64,000 bases of DNA from Rhizobiaceae bacterium MnEN-MB40S (GCA_024343425.1 BRLC01000025.1:1-64000); one strand, 5' to 3'; shown: positions 8,432-17,753, counted from the stretch's first letter. The notes: generated by a model from the sequence alone, not told the origin. A program made the numbers and translations.

Positions 8432-9276
8432 TCGACACGCTTCTCATGCCTTTCGGCTTCGCCTTCATGCAAAAGGCCTTCTATATTTCGATGATCGTGT
8501 CGATTCCGACAGCATTGCTTTCCTGCTATCTGGTTCTCAAGGGCTGGGCGCTGATGGGCGACGCCGTCAGCCACGCTGTCCTGCCCGGCATCGTCCTCGC
8601 CTACATTCTCGGAATCCCGCTGATCGCCGGCGCCTTTGCGGCCGGCATGACCTGTGCGCTCGCAACCGGTTATCTGTCCCACAATTCGCGGGTCAAACAG
8701 GACACCGTCATGGGCGTCGTCTTTTCCGGCATGTTCGGCGTCGGCATCGTGCTTTATGTGTCGATCGACACCAATATACATCTCGACCATGTTCTTTTCG
8801 GCAACATCCTGGGTGTGGGACAGAAGGATCTGTGGACGGCCGGCGTTATCTCGTTCGTCGTTTCAGGAGCCATCGCCTTGAAATGGAAGGATCTGCTGTT
8901 GCACAGCTTCGATCCGGTGCAGGCCAGAACCTCCGGATTGCGGGTAAACTGGCTGCACTACGGACTGCTGGCGGCGCTCTCTCTGACGATCGTGGCGACT
9001 CTTTCTGCCGCCGGGCTGATCCTTGCTATCGGCCTGTTGATCTCCCCCGGCGCCATCGCTTTCCTGCTCGTTCGAAAGTTCAGCACCATGCTTATTGTGG
9101 CGATCGCCGTGTGCATGGGCGCAATGCTTGCGGGGACGTATCTCAGCTTCTTCCTCGACAGCGCCTCTGCCCCGACGATTATTCTCATTCTGTCATCCCT
9201 GTTCGCCGCGGCTTTCATTCGACGTCAGGTCGGGACGCGCAGGATATCGCAGAAAACAATCAGGCAGCAGTCGTAA
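8428..9276 (+). CDS. sitD: Manganese/iron ABC transporter permease SitD
   Basis: Encodes 282 residues, a second ABC-3 permease clearly related to SitC (LVLKGWALMGDAVSHAVLPG and AGLILAIGLLISPGAIAFLL). There are about eight transmembrane helices and a short basic tail. It is the last gene of the operon. The next gene, the monooxygenase, is convergent and only 22 bases away. Confidence 0.92.
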   Translation: MIDTLLMPFGFAFMQKAFYISMIVSIPTALLSCYLVLKGWALMGDAVSHAVLPGIVLAYILGIPLIAGAFAAGMTCALATGYLSHNSRVKQDTVMGVVFSGMFGVGIVLYVSIDTNIHLDHVLFGNILGVGQKDLWTAGVISFVVSGAIALKWKDLLLHSFDPVQARTSGLRVNWLHYGLLAALSLTIVATLSAAGLILAIGLLISPGAIAFLLVRKFSTMLIVAIAVCMGAMLAGTYLSFFLDSASAPTIILILSSLFAAAFIRRQVGTRRISQKTIRQQS

Positions 9277-9298
9277 GGCGGCATATCGGGATTCTGCG

Positions 9299-10912
9299 TT
9301 AACCGCCTAGCATAACTTCTTCGACATAGTTCCCAAGACAGTCCGTCCGACGCGAACGATAGGCGACGTAGCCATCCGGCCTGAACAGGTAAAGTCCGCC
9401 GGACGCCATGCCGTATCGTTCGGCGAGTAGGGATTCCGGATCAAGAAGCACTGAAACGTTCTCCGGGATCACGCCCTGGCGCCGCGGAAGCACAAGATAG
9501 ACATCCATCCACGAACTGTATTTGTCCGACGCTTCGACGGCTTGAACGCCGGCCACGTCAACGGACGTCTCCTTGCCGGCAAAAACGAGCAGGCAGTGAT
9601 GTGGGCCACCCAGAAAATCGAACAGATTGCAATTGGCGTCATTATGCAGCAATCCGGAGACATTCCGGGCTTCCAGTCCTGGGCGAACCTCTTGCGGGAG
9701 ATCTGGAGCATCGTCCATGCTGAGCGGACTTGCGCCGTAGTCGATATCGAGCTCTTCGAAATTGCGACGGAAAGCGACCAGTTCGTCGCCTTCCCTGTGA
9801 AAGCCTTTCAGGAAAGCCTCCCGCTCGTTGTCCGTCATGGCGGGATAAATCTCGCCCGGCTCCGTGAACCTCTGCGTGTTTTCGACCACCTGCTTAGCAA
9901 CGGGACGTCTTTCCACCTCGTAGCTCTGAAGAAGCGCCTCCGACGCGACACCACGGATCGCGAGAGACAATTTCCAGGCAAGATTGCAAGCGTCCTGAAT
10001 ACCGGTGTTCATGCCGTGGCCGGCGAAAGGCGAATGGACATGCGCGGCGTCCCCTGCAAGGAAAACACGGCCGTCGCGGTATCGCTCTGCAACCCGGTAG
10101 TTGATCGTAAAATAGGTTAGCCAGCGCGGATCGCTGAGCCGATAGTTTCCTCCGGAGCGCCGATCTACCAGTTCCTGCACTTCGGCCAGATCAGGCTTTT
10201 CATCCGCGGAATGGCCGCCCGCAAGCGGACCGATTATCTGGCGCCGGCCGCCATTGAGTATGGCGAATATGAGCGAACCCTCTCGATGCATAAAATAAAA
10301 CCAGGCGTCGGAAGGTTCATCGTTCTCGGATATGACATCGGCGAGAAAATAAGAGAATTTGCTTTGCGCGCCGGGAAACTCGATTCCCAGCAGGTGGCGC
10401 GTGGAACTGTGGGCGCCGTCGCAACCGACCAGATAACCAGCCTGGAAGGATTCCTCGACCCCATCCGCGCGCTTGAGCGTCGCCTGAACGCTGTCGCCGT
10501 CCTGTTCGAGACCAACAAGCTCGGTGCTGCGCTCCACCCGCACGCCCAGCTCACGCAGTTTCGCCTCCAGGAGCCCCTCGATCTGCGCCTGCGAGTAGGA
10601 AATTCCATAAGGATAGCTGGATTCAACCGGCGGATCCCGTGTCTGCAGGACTTGCCTGCCGTCCATAAACAGACGCATGCCACGCAACGGCTGTCCGTTC
10701 TCCCTGATCTCATCCGCAATTCCCAGATTGTCGAGAAGCTCGAGAGAGCGTGAATGCAAGAGCGTCGCGCGCGAAAAGGCGTTGATGCCGGGCGACCCGT
10801 CCACGATGCGTACATTGACGCCCTGGCGCGCCAGCCGAACAGCAAGCATAAGGCCGGTGGTTCGACCACCCACCACCAGAACGTCGACGGCCCGTGAACC
10901 CTGCGTATTCAT
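9299..10912 (-). CDS. FAD-dependent aromatic-ring monooxygenase (PheA/TfdB type)
   Basis: Encodes 537 residues. The N-terminal FAD motif reads VLVVGGRTTGLMLAVRLARQ, so the usual GxGxxG is GGRTTG, an uncommon variant. The middle holds GCDGAHSSTRHLLGI (DG motif, near 170) and the second FAD motif VFLAGDAAHVHSPFAGHGMN (near 290). The last ~130 residues match the thioredoxin-like C-terminal domain of phenol hydroxylases. Such flavoproteins use NAD(P)H and O2 to hydroxylate phenolic or polyketide substrates. No catabolic partner genes flank it, so its substrate is unknown. Some relatives act on rifampicin or tetracycline, which the sequence alone neither supports nor rules out. Confidence 0.82.
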   Translation of the reverse strand: MNTQGSRAVDVLVVGGRTTGLMLAVRLARQGVNVRIVDGSPGINAFSRATLLHSRSLELLDNLGIADEIRENGQPLRGMRLFMDGRQVLQTRDPPVESSYPYGISYSQAQIEGLLEAKLRELGVRVERSTELVGLEQDGDSVQATLKRADGVEESFQAGYLVGCDGAHSSTRHLLGIEFPGAQSKFSYFLADVISENDEPSDAWFYFMHREGSLIFAILNGGRRQIIGPLAGGHSADEKPDLAEVQELVDRRSGGNYRLSDPRWLTYFTINYRVAERYRDGRVFLAGDAAHVHSPFAGHGMNTGIQDACNLAWKLSLAIRGVASEALLQSYEVERRPVAKQVVENTQRFTEPGEIYPAMTDNEREAFLKGFHREGDELVAFRRNFEELDIDYGASPLSMDDAPDLPQEVRPGLEARNVSGLLHNDANCNLFDFLGGPHHCLLVFAGKETSVDVAGVQAVEASDKYSSWMDVYLVLPRRQGVIPENVSVLLDPESLLAERYGMASGGLYLFRPDGYVAYRSRRTDCLGNYVEEVMLGG

Positions 10913-11125
10913 CGCCAGCTACAATCTCCCGCGTTCGGGTGCGAGCGTGAAGCGGTCAAGTCCCGACACCTTTATTTCCGCCTCGCCAGCCCATCGGCAA
11001 CGCCATATTTGCATGCCGTGCAACAAACCACCATCTCGGACGGGCACACGTGATATGCCAAATAAAGTTGCGTTTATTGATTGCCGTCAGCAAACATCGC
11101 AGGAAACCTGTGGATTTCGCGTAAG

Positions 11126-11200
11126 TGGCTCCCCGGGCCGGATTCGAACCAGCGACCAATTGATTAACAGTCAACTGCTCTACCACTGAGCTACCGGGGA
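11126..11200 (-). tRNA. tRNA-Asn (anticodon GTT)
   Basis: On the minus strand the acceptor is TCCCCGG/CCGGGGA with discriminator G and encoded CCA. The D arm is AGCTCAGTGGTAGAGC, the anticodon loop CTGTTAA holds GTT, and the T arm is GCTGGTTCGAATCCGGC. It lies in the gap between the monooxygenase and a small membrane-protein gene. Confidence 0.96.
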
Positions 11201-11358
11201 ACATGGCGTCTGTGACGGTGCCGACGCGTATAGAAAAGAATCATTGGGTTGCCAAGCCTTTTTTCCAAAAAATGCCCCATGTATGCCCAATGGTTTCGAC
11301 AATCCTCACGAGAGCTGCGGAGCGTTGAATTGAAAATGACAAGGCGGAATGGAAAAGG

Positions 11359-11646
11359 ATGAAGGAACAGGCTGGTTCCGCGCACGCAGACAAACGCTCG
11401 CGTCCGCATGTCAAGCTCGGCAACCGGAAGCTCGGACTTCCGCGCTCGCGCCTGTTCAGGGTGGGCTTTGGATCTTTGCTCGTCGCTGGCGGAATTCTGG
11501 GCTTTTTGCCGATACTCGGTTTCTGGATGATTCCACTTGGCTTGCTCGTGTTGTCACACGACTTGCCGATGGTGCGCCGCTGGCGCCGTCGTCTGGCCGT
11601 CAGGTTCGGGCGCAAGGTCAAAAACGGCGGCAATTCAGGATCGTAA
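11359..11646 (+). CDS. Small inner-membrane protein, PGPGW-like
   Basis: Encodes 95 residues. A basic N-terminus (about 1-30) is followed by a hydrophobic hairpin, FGSLLVAGGILGFLPILGFW and MIPLGLLVLSH, then a very basic tail (VRRWRRRLAVRFGRK). The topology and the GGILGFLPILGFW/LGLLVLSHD arrangement resemble the PGPGW family of short two-helix membrane proteins, without the exact PGPGW signature. No function is known. It lies alone between tRNA-Asn and tRNA-Cys. Confidence 0.6.
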   Translation: MKEQAGSAHADKRSRPHVKLGNRKLGLPRSRLFRVGFGSLLVAGGILGFLPILGFWMIPLGLLVLSHDLPMVRRWRRRLAVRFGRKVKNGGNSGS

Positions 11647-11772
11647 GCGGTTGCCGAATGCTCGTGACAACCCAAATCGACATACGCGTTGGAGCGAACA
11701 GGATTTTTAGAGGATTGACCTTGCACTGGTGCTGATTTCATTCTAAGTGCGTTCGGCCGATTGGCATACCGA

Positions 11773-11846
11773 GGCCTCGTGGCGGAATGGTTACGCAGAG
11801 GACTGCAAATCCTTCTATCCCGGTTCGATTCCGGGCGAGGCCTCCA
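11773..11846 (+). tRNA. tRNA-Cys (anticodon GCA)
   Basis: The plus strand folds as acceptor GGCCTCG/CGAGGCC with discriminator T and encoded CCA. The anticodon loop CTGCAAA carries GCA and the T arm is CCGGTTCGATTCCGG. Confidence 0.96.
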
Positions 11847-11956
11847 GTTCCCGACAAATTCAAATAGTAAACTGCGCGTTGATCTGCAGAGCCTCGAGAA
11901 AACCTGCAGCCTCGACATCTCCGCGCTCTGGGCGCTTTGCAAATTGTGATAATCCG

Positions 11957-12673
11957 CTACAGGCGCACCAGATTGCCCGTCGCCAGCACAGCGCCAATCG
12001 CCTGCCCGGAAGACGAGCCGCCGGCCGGCTCATCGCTGATCGCGAGGACGGCGTTGTCCATGCGCGCGGCCAAGCCGTCCGGAACCGTAATTTCGGAAAT
12101 ACGGTCTCTTGCGAGCAGGCCCAGGGAGGCGGGCGGGTTCCCGACGGAGATCAGCCAAAGTTCAAAATCTCGCCCCTGCCCGGGCCCACCTTGCGTCCGG
12201 TTGATCTTCAACACGGATCGCGCCGGATCATAGGCGACGAGAAGCTGCACGATATCCGGATTTCCGGCGACGCGGCCGACGAATACAGGAGAAAATCGAT
12301 CCGTCCCCCGTTGCAGCGCCAAAAGGGATGCCCCAAGCAACAACACTGCTGCGAGGCACACGGCGCTTGCGGCCTGCCACACGGCGAGGCTGGACCACCA
12401 GGCCGCCGGTTGTTCAGGCGCTTTGTAGAGTGCCTGTTCGGTGTTTTGGTTCGCGGCGCGCTGAGCTTCGTCCGTCGTGATCTCATCACTCGACGGCAGC
12501 AGGCGAGCCTCCCAGCGTCGCACAGCCATTGCAAGAGAAGGATCGATGCGCAGACGATTTATGAACACGGCGCGCTGGTCGTGCGACAACGTTCCCAGCA
12601 CGAATTCAGCGACCTGATTGTCGTCGAATTCCTGGTATCGGTCTTCGCCACTTATCGTTCCAGGCGCTCTCAC
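11957..12673 (-). CDS. RskA-like anti-sigma factor (no adjacent sigma factor)
   Basis: From GTG 12673 the protein has about 238 residues. The ATG at 12763 would add a Cys-rich leader unlike the family. The N-terminal zinc-less anti-sigma helix bundle begins VAEFVLGTLSHDQRAVF and RRWEARL. A single transmembrane helix (AVCLAAVLLLGASLLAL, about 115-131) leads to a periplasmic anti-sigma-K domain with FELWLISVGNPPASLG and ITVPDG. RskA proteins hold an ECF sigma factor at the membrane until cleaved. The sigma gene normally lies immediately upstream, but the following 400 bases contain nothing that looks like sigma-2 or sigma-4. Confidence 0.78.
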   Translation of the reverse strand: MRAPGTISGEDRYQEFDDNQVAEFVLGTLSHDQRAVFINRLRIDPSLAMAVRRWEARLLPSSDEITTDEAQRAANQNTEQALYKAPEQPAAWWSSLAVWQAASAVCLAAVLLLGASLLALQRGTDRFSPVFVGRVAGNPDIVQLLVAYDPARSVLKINRTQGGPGQGRDFELWLISVGNPPASLGLLARDRISEITVPDGLAARMDNAVLAISDEPAGGSSSGQAIGAVLATGNLVRL

Positions 12674-13081
12674 AGCTTCGCAAGGCTCGTTCCAATCATT
12701 TGCGTATCTATTGATCCGCACATCCCGTCGATCTGCAAGCGCCTGACAGGTGAAACATTCCACTTATGCACCACGAATGGAACAGGCGCGCCTGGCTTGG
12801 GGTTCTTCCAGGCGGCAATCGACTTGGCGGGCGTCAAACAGGAAGTAGGAACAAGCGCGCCGGCCGAGGATATCGAACCCACGCCCGGGCAATTTCCGCG
12901 GCCAAACTGTCTCTCCAGTTCGCTTGACCCTGAAAAAAGCATCTCGGCGGGAAGACAAAAGCCGCAGGATGACGATATAAAAAGCGCGCTGGCAAGAGCA
13001 GGAACAATAGATAAGCCCGCCGGTCCAGACAGAACATAAGCCGGCGCACATATCCGCGCTAGTACAAGCAGGGAGAAGCCT
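12674..13081. other. Intergenic region between divergent rskA-like and cfa genes
   Basis: About 400 bases with open frames on both strands but no recognisable protein and no sigma-factor motif. It must hold the promoters of both neighbours. GGGAGAAG at 13071-13078 is the ribosome-binding site for the TTG start of cfa. Confidence 0.5.
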
Positions 13082-14335
13082 TTGTCGGAAAACGAAATTG
13101 ACGGATCCGGCTCCATGTCAACAACTGGACAATCTCAAGAACACCTTCCCCAACACAAAATACCGGTCGGCGCGCGCGCAATGTTGCGCATGCTTGCGGA
13201 TCTGAAACGGGGTTCGCTATCCATCCAGTTTCCCGACGGGAACTCGCATTCGATCAGCGGCGACGAACCGGGCCCGGACGCAACGCTTATCCTGCACAAC
13301 TGGAAGCTCATCCCCGCCGCGATCCGTCGCGGCACGATCGGCGTCGCGGAGACCTATATCGACGGTGATTGGGACAGCCCCGACGTGCCGACGTTTCTGG
13401 AACTGTTTGTCGTCAACGCCGATATGCGCAGCCACATGGCCGGCATCGCGCGTTTGCTTTCCCTGGTCGTCGAGAATTTGCGTCACTTCCTGCGCAGCAA
13501 CACCAAGAGCCAGGCGAAGAAGAATATCGCCTCGCACTACGACCTCGGCAACTCCTTCTACGAGCAGTGGCTCGACCCCGGCATGACCTATTCGTCCGCT
13601 TTGTATCAGACCGGCGCCAACGATCTGGAAAGCGCGCAAAAAGCCAAATACGCCGCGCTCGCCGACGCTATCGGCGCGAAGCCCGGGGACCATATCCTGG
13701 AGATCGGCTGCGGATGGGGCGCGTTCGCCGAATATCTGGCGAAGGACAGGGGCGTCAAAGTCACAGGCTTGACGATAAGCCAGAGCCAGCTCGACTACGC
13801 CAGAGACAGGATAGAAAAGGCCGGTTTGACCGATCTCGTGGAGTTGCGTTTCCAGGACTATCGGGAGGAAAAAGGACAGTATGACCACATAGTCTCGGTG
13901 GAGATGTTCGAGGCTGTCGGCGAAAAATACTGGAATGTCTATTTTGAGAAGTTGAGTGAGTGCCTCAAACCCGGTGGTTCGGCCGGAGTGCAGGTGATCA
14001 CGATTCACGAAAAGGAATATGCGCAGTACCGTCGGAGTCCCGACTTCATCCAGAAATACGTGTTTCCGGGAGGCATGTTGCCGACGCGGGAAATCATGGC
14101 AAACCTGGGGAAGGAAGCCGGACTGTCGCTGACGTCGGAACGCGCCTTTGCGCATGACTATGCGCGCACGCTCTCTGAATGGTATAAACGCTTCACCACC
14201 GCCTGGCCGACCATACAGCCACTTGGTTATGATGGCCGTTTCAAAAGACTCTGGGAATTCTATCTCAATTATTGCGAGGCCGGTTTTCGTGCAGAAAACA
14301 TCAATGTTCGGCAGCTTGTCTATGAAAAGGCGTGA
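13082..14335 (+). CDS. cfa: Cyclopropane-fatty-acyl-phospholipid synthase
   Basis: Encodes 417 residues from TTG 13082; ATG 13115 is an internal alternative. The N-terminal domain includes LADLKRGSLSIQFPDG and the pattern IGVAETYIDGDWDS. The methyltransferase domain starts with AKKNIASHYDLGNSFYEQWL, has the SAM-binding loop LEIGCGWGAFAEYL (near 200) and continues with SVEMFEAVGEKYW. It transfers a methylene group from SAM to unsaturated acyl chains of membrane phospholipids, typically on entry to stationary phase or under acid stress. The gene is monocistronic and divergent from the anti-sigma gene. Confidence 0.9.
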   Translation: MSENEIDGSGSMSTTGQSQEHLPQHKIPVGARAMLRMLADLKRGSLSIQFPDGNSHSISGDEPGPDATLILHNWKLIPAAIRRGTIGVAETYIDGDWDSPDVPTFLELFVVNADMRSHMAGIARLLSLVVENLRHFLRSNTKSQAKKNIASHYDLGNSFYEQWLDPGMTYSSALYQTGANDLESAQKAKYAALADAIGAKPGDHILEIGCGWGAFAEYLAKDRGVKVTGLTISQSQLDYARDRIEKAGLTDLVELRFQDYREEKGQYDHIVSVEMFEAVGEKYWNVYFEKLSECLKPGGSAGVQVITIHEKEYAQYRRSPDFIQKYVFPGGMLPTREIMANLGKEAGLSLTSERAFAHDYARTLSEWYKRFTTAWPTIQPLGYDGRFKRLWEFYLNYCEAGFRAENINVRQLVYEKA

Positions 14336-14538
14336 CGGTCACGGCGTGTCGCAAATAATAATTTGAAATCCCGTCGGCAACGGAAAATCGGCTATCGCAA
14401 GGGCGCATCACGGGCGAATGACATTCCTTGTTTACGCGCCGCCGAGAGACTATCCATTGGCCAACGACTGCCTTGTCTGCAGGCGACAAACTGTTATGAA
14501 GATCGCGCCGTGTCGCGTCAAACGGGAGGCGAAACGCC

Positions 14539-15576
14539 ATGAATTTTGAAGAATCGGTGCTGGGCGGCATAGGCGATACGCCGCTGATCAAGCTGAAGAA
14601 GGCCTCCGAGCTTACCGGCTGCACGATCCTCGGCAAAGCCGAGTTCCTGAACCCTGGCCAATCGGTGAAGGACCGGGCGGCGCTCTACATCGTGCGCGAC
14701 GCCGAGAAGAAAGGCTTGCTGCGCCCTGGCGGCGTCATCGTCGAGGGCACGGCCGGAAACACCGGCATTGGCCTGGCCATGGTCGCCAAGACGCTCGGAT
14801 ACCGCACCGTTATTGTCATTCCCGAAACACAGAGCCAGGAAAAGAAGGATGCGCTGCGCCTCCTTGGAGCTGAGCTCGTGCAGGTGCCGGCTGCGCCCTA
14901 TCGCAATCCCAACAACTACGTTCGCTTGTCGAGCCGTCTGGCCGAACAGATTGCGGCTGAAGAAGAATACGGCGCTATCTGGGCAAACCAGTTCGACAAC
15001 GCCATCAATCGACAGGCGCATGTCGAGACCACCGCGCCGGAAATCTGGCGGGATACGGACGGCAAGGTAGACGGCTTCATTTGCGCCGTCGGCTCGGGCG
15101 GCACTCTCGCCGGGGTCAGCCTTGGCCTCAAGGAGCGCAATCCGAACGTAAAAATTGGACTTGCCGATCCGAAAGGCGCTGCTCTCTACGAATATTACGT
15201 CAATGGCGAGTTCAAATCCGAAGGAAATTCCATCACAGAGGGCATCGGTCAGGGACGCATCACGGCCAACCTTGAAGGCTTCACCCCGGATTTCGCCTAT
15301 TCGATCCCGGATTCGGAAGCGCTGCCGATCATTTTCGATCTCATCCAGGATGAGGGAATGTGCCTTGGCGGTTCCTCGGGCATCAACGTAGCTGGCGCAA
15401 TCCGCATGGCGCAGGAGATGGGTCCGGGGCATACGATCGTGACCGTGCTGTGCGATTACGGAAACCGTTACCTGTCAAAGCTCTTCAATCCTGAATTCCT
15501 GAAATCAAAGGATCTGCCCTACCCTGACTGGATGGAAAGGGAATCGGCGATCGACATACCCTTCGTCGAGGATTGA
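14539..15576 (+). CDS. Cysteine synthase family protein (PLP-dependent), copy 1
   Basis: Encodes 345 residues, somewhat longer than the usual 300-330. The PLP lysine is in NPGQSVKDRAA (about 45). The phosphate/substrate loop is VEGTAGNTGIG, and the PLP phosphate cup is GSGGTLAG. The C-terminus has CLGGSSGINVAGA and ends with an extra PDWMERESAIDIPF tail. It should make cysteine from O-acetylserine and sulfide, or act in a related beta-replacement. A second, more canonical cysteine synthase lies at 60059-61045. This copy leads an operon with an AlaX-type editing protein, SseA and a GNAT protein. Confidence 0.85.
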   Translation: MNFEESVLGGIGDTPLIKLKKASELTGCTILGKAEFLNPGQSVKDRAALYIVRDAEKKGLLRPGGVIVEGTAGNTGIGLAMVAKTLGYRTVIVIPETQSQEKKDALRLLGAELVQVPAAPYRNPNNYVRLSSRLAEQIAAEEEYGAIWANQFDNAINRQAHVETTAPEIWRDTDGKVDGFICAVGSGGTLAGVSLGLKERNPNVKIGLADPKGAALYEYYVNGEFKSEGNSITEGIGQGRITANLEGFTPDFAYSIPDSEALPIIFDLIQDEGMCLGGSSGINVAGAIRMAQEMGPGHTIVTVLCDYGNRYLSKLFNPEFLKSKDLPYPDWMERESAIDIPFVED

Positions 15577-16313
15577 CCGTGCCGGACACTAAACCGCTTT
15601 TCATCGAAGACAGCTATCTGACGACTTCCGAAGCCACGGTCGTCGCGATAAATGATCGAGGCGGCATAGTGCTCGACCGCACATGCTTCTACGCAACCTC
15701 AGGCGGCCAGCCGGGCGACACCGGTTTTTTTGAGCGCGAGGATGGATCCCGGATCGACATCGCCGCGACGATTACGGGCGAAAGCAAGGCCGAGATCATC
15801 CACGTGCCTGCGAACAATCAACCGGTTCCGGGCGTCGGTGAAAAGCTGGTCCTCCACATCGACTGGGAGCGACGCTACAAGCTGATGCGCATGCATACCG
15901 CCTGCCATCTGCTGACGGTTATTTGCCCCTACGGCATTACCGGCGCCTCGGTTGGCGAGAACGAGAGCCGGGTCGATTTCGACATGAGCGAGATCGTCGA
16001 CAAGAAGGATGTCACCGAAAAGCTGATGAAACTCGTGGAAGGCAACCATCCGATCTTTACGCAATGGATCACCGAAGCCGAACTGGAATCCAATCCGGAT
16101 CTTGTGAAATCGAAGAATGTCCGCCCTCCGAAAGGCAGCGGCCGCGTACGGCTTGTCTGTATCGGCGAAGGCTCGTCGATCGACAGCCAGCCATGCGGAG
16201 GCACCCATGTTTCCGAGACCAAGGAAGTCGGCGAAATTCATATCGGAAAGATCGAGAAAAAGGGTCGAGAAAACAGACGATTCCGAATACGGTTCGGCGC
16301 GTTACCGGAATAG
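15573..16313 (+). CDS. Alanyl-tRNA editing protein, AlaX type
   Basis: Encodes 246 residues from TTG 15573, overlapping the cysteine synthase stop; GTG 15579 is an alternative. The N-terminal beta-barrel part has FYATSGGQPGDTG. The editing domain carries the zinc ligands in MHTACHLL (HxxxH) and CGGTHVSE (CxxxH). Stand-alone AlaX proteins hydrolyse Ser-tRNA(Ala) and sometimes Gly-tRNA(Ala). Its coupling to a cysteine synthase, whose substrate O-acetylserine comes from serine, and to alanine metabolism downstream suggests a role in amino-acid quality control in this operon. Confidence 0.88.
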   Translation: MTVPDTKPLFIEDSYLTTSEATVVAINDRGGIVLDRTCFYATSGGQPGDTGFFEREDGSRIDIAATITGESKAEIIHVPANNQPVPGVGEKLVLHIDWERRYKLMRMHTACHLLTVICPYGITGASVGENESRVDFDMSEIVDKKDVTEKLMKLVEGNHPIFTQWITEAELESNPDLVKSKNVRPPKGSGRVRLVCIGEGSSIDSQPCGGTHVSETKEVGEIHIGKIEKKGRENRRFRIRFGALPE

Positions 16314-16325
16314 GATCATTCGCTC

Positions 16326-17177
16326 ATGTCTGTGAAAAGCCCCTTTGTCGTTTCTGCCGACTGGCTGGAGTCGCGCCTCTCGCAACCAGATCTGAAAATC
16401 GTGGACGCATCGTGGTATCTGCCCGTACACAACCGAAACCAGCGAGAGGAATACGAAGTTGGTCATATTCCGGGAGCCGTGTTCTTCGATCAGGACGCGG
16501 TCGTAGAGCCGGGAGCCGCCCTGCCTCACACGCTTCCCTCTCCTGCGGTTTTCGAAGCACATGCGTCCAAGCTGGGATTGTCGAACGACGATACGATCAT
16601 CGTCTATGACGGTCCGGGTATTTTCACTGCGCCGCGCGTATGGTGGATGCTCCGCGTCATGGGCGCGAAGAAAGTCCACGTTCTTGATGGCGGATTCGAC
16701 AACTGGAAAAAGGACGGCAGACCCGTCACCAGCAATATGACGGTGGTGACGCCGGCGGAATTCATCGCAGATTTCGATGACAGCCGCGTCGCCCCCTTCT
16801 CGCTGGTCCAAACGATCGTCTCGGAAGGCGGCGCGCAGATCGCCGATGCGCGCAGTCCCGGAAGATTTTCCGGCAGCGAGCCGGAACCGCGCGAGGGCAT
16901 GCGTTCGGGACATATGCCCGGCGCCTACAACTTACCGGTCATGACCCTGTCGGAGAACGGCTATCTGAAAGATCTCGAAGCGCTCAGATCCGTTTTCAAC
17001 GAAGCAGGAATGGATTTGGACAAGCCTGTAGTGACGAGCTGTGGCTCCGGCGTTACGGCGGCGGCGATTATTCTTGCCCTGGAGTCTCTCGGTCACCAGG
17101 ACAACAGGCTCTATGACGGCTCCTGGTCTGAATGGGGCTCGCGCGACGACACCCCGATAGACACGGGAAACAGTTGA
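16326..17177 (+). CDS. sseA: 3-mercaptopyruvate sulfurtransferase (rhodanese family)
   Basis: Encodes 283 residues with two tandem rhodanese domains. The first (about 1-140) is structural, with YEVGHIPGAVFFDQD and the hinge VWWMLRVMGAKKVHVLDGG. The second has MRSGHMPGAYNLP and the active-site loop SCGSGVTAA, with catalytic Cys near 240. CGSGVT is the mercaptopyruvate-type loop rather than the CRKGVT of thiosulfate sulfurtransferases. It transfers sulfur from 3-mercaptopyruvate, a cysteine transamination product, to thiol or cyanide acceptors. It starts 12 bases after alaX and overlaps the GNAT start by one base. Confidence 0.92.
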   Translation: MSVKSPFVVSADWLESRLSQPDLKIVDASWYLPVHNRNQREEYEVGHIPGAVFFDQDAVVEPGAALPHTLPSPAVFEAHASKLGLSNDDTIIVYDGPGIFTAPRVWWMLRVMGAKKVHVLDGGFDNWKKDGRPVTSNMTVVTPAEFIADFDDSRVAPFSLVQTIVSEGGAQIADARSPGRFSGSEPEPREGMRSGHMPGAYNLPVMTLSENGYLKDLEALRSVFNEAGMDLDKPVVTSCGSGVTAAAIILALESLGHQDNRLYDGSWSEWGSRDDTPIDTGNS

Positions 17178-17734
17178 TGATCAGAAAAACACCGCGAAAA
17201 GCCGTCGTCACCTATCTCGAACAGAAAGAGCGCCCCAAACTGACCGCGCCCATGCCGGTCAACCTGCACGTCGCACTGATGCGCCAGGATCAGATGCCGC
17301 TTCATTTCTATCGTTATCTCCAGTATCGCATTGGTCGCCGCTGGCACTGGGTGGCCCGGCTTCGGCTCGATGACGTGGCCCTTGCCGCTCTCGTTCATTC
17401 GCCAGAGACGACGATCGACGTGCTTTATCTGGACGGCGCGCCAACGGGACTTTTCGAATTGCGCGCGCAGCAGGATGATTCTGTAAACATCGAATATTTC
17501 GGGTTGATGGACCACGCCCATGGCATGGGACTGGGCCGCTGGTTCCTGAAACAGGCGATCGACGCCGCATGGGAGCTCAATCCCAACAAGGTCACGATCA
17601 ACACCTGTACGCTGGACCACCCGGCGGCCCTCCCGCTTTACCAGAAATTCGGCTTCGAACCGATCGGCCAGAGCGACACGTTCATCCATCCGCTGACGGA
17701 CGATGACTTGCTCAAGATCATGAAACGGGACTGA
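17177..17734 (+). CDS. GNAT family N-acetyltransferase
   Basis: Encodes 185 residues from ATG 17177, which shares bases with the sseA stop. The central fold is recognisable by LDGAPTGLFELR and FGLMDHAHGMGLGRWFLKQA (acetyl-CoA loop GMGLG), then VTINTCTLDHPAALPLYQKFGF and the closing GFEPIG. The substrate is not evident. It is the last gene of the cysteine synthase/alaX/sseA operon and faces the terminator of the alanine dehydrogenase gene. Confidence 0.85.
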   Translation: MIRKTPRKAVVTYLEQKERPKLTAPMPVNLHVALMRQDQMPLHFYRYLQYRIGRRWHWVARLRLDDVALAALVHSPETTIDVLYLDGAPTGLFELRAQQDDSVNIEYFGLMDHAHGMGLGRWFLKQAIDAAWELNPNKVTINTCTLDHPAALPLYQKFGFEPIGQSDTFIHPLTDDDLLKIMKRD

Positions 17735-17753
17735 TCAGGCAAATCCGGGTGAT

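Noticed and set aside
11747..13039. A 430-codon plus-strand frame across tRNA-Cys and the anti-sigma gene
   Set aside because: It runs through a tRNA and antisense to a recognisable RskA-like protein, and has no family features.
12764..13051. Possible sigma factor upstream of the anti-sigma gene
   Set aside because: None of the minus-strand frames shows sigma-2 or sigma-4 motifs; the encoded peptides are Cys/Arg-rich and look non-coding.
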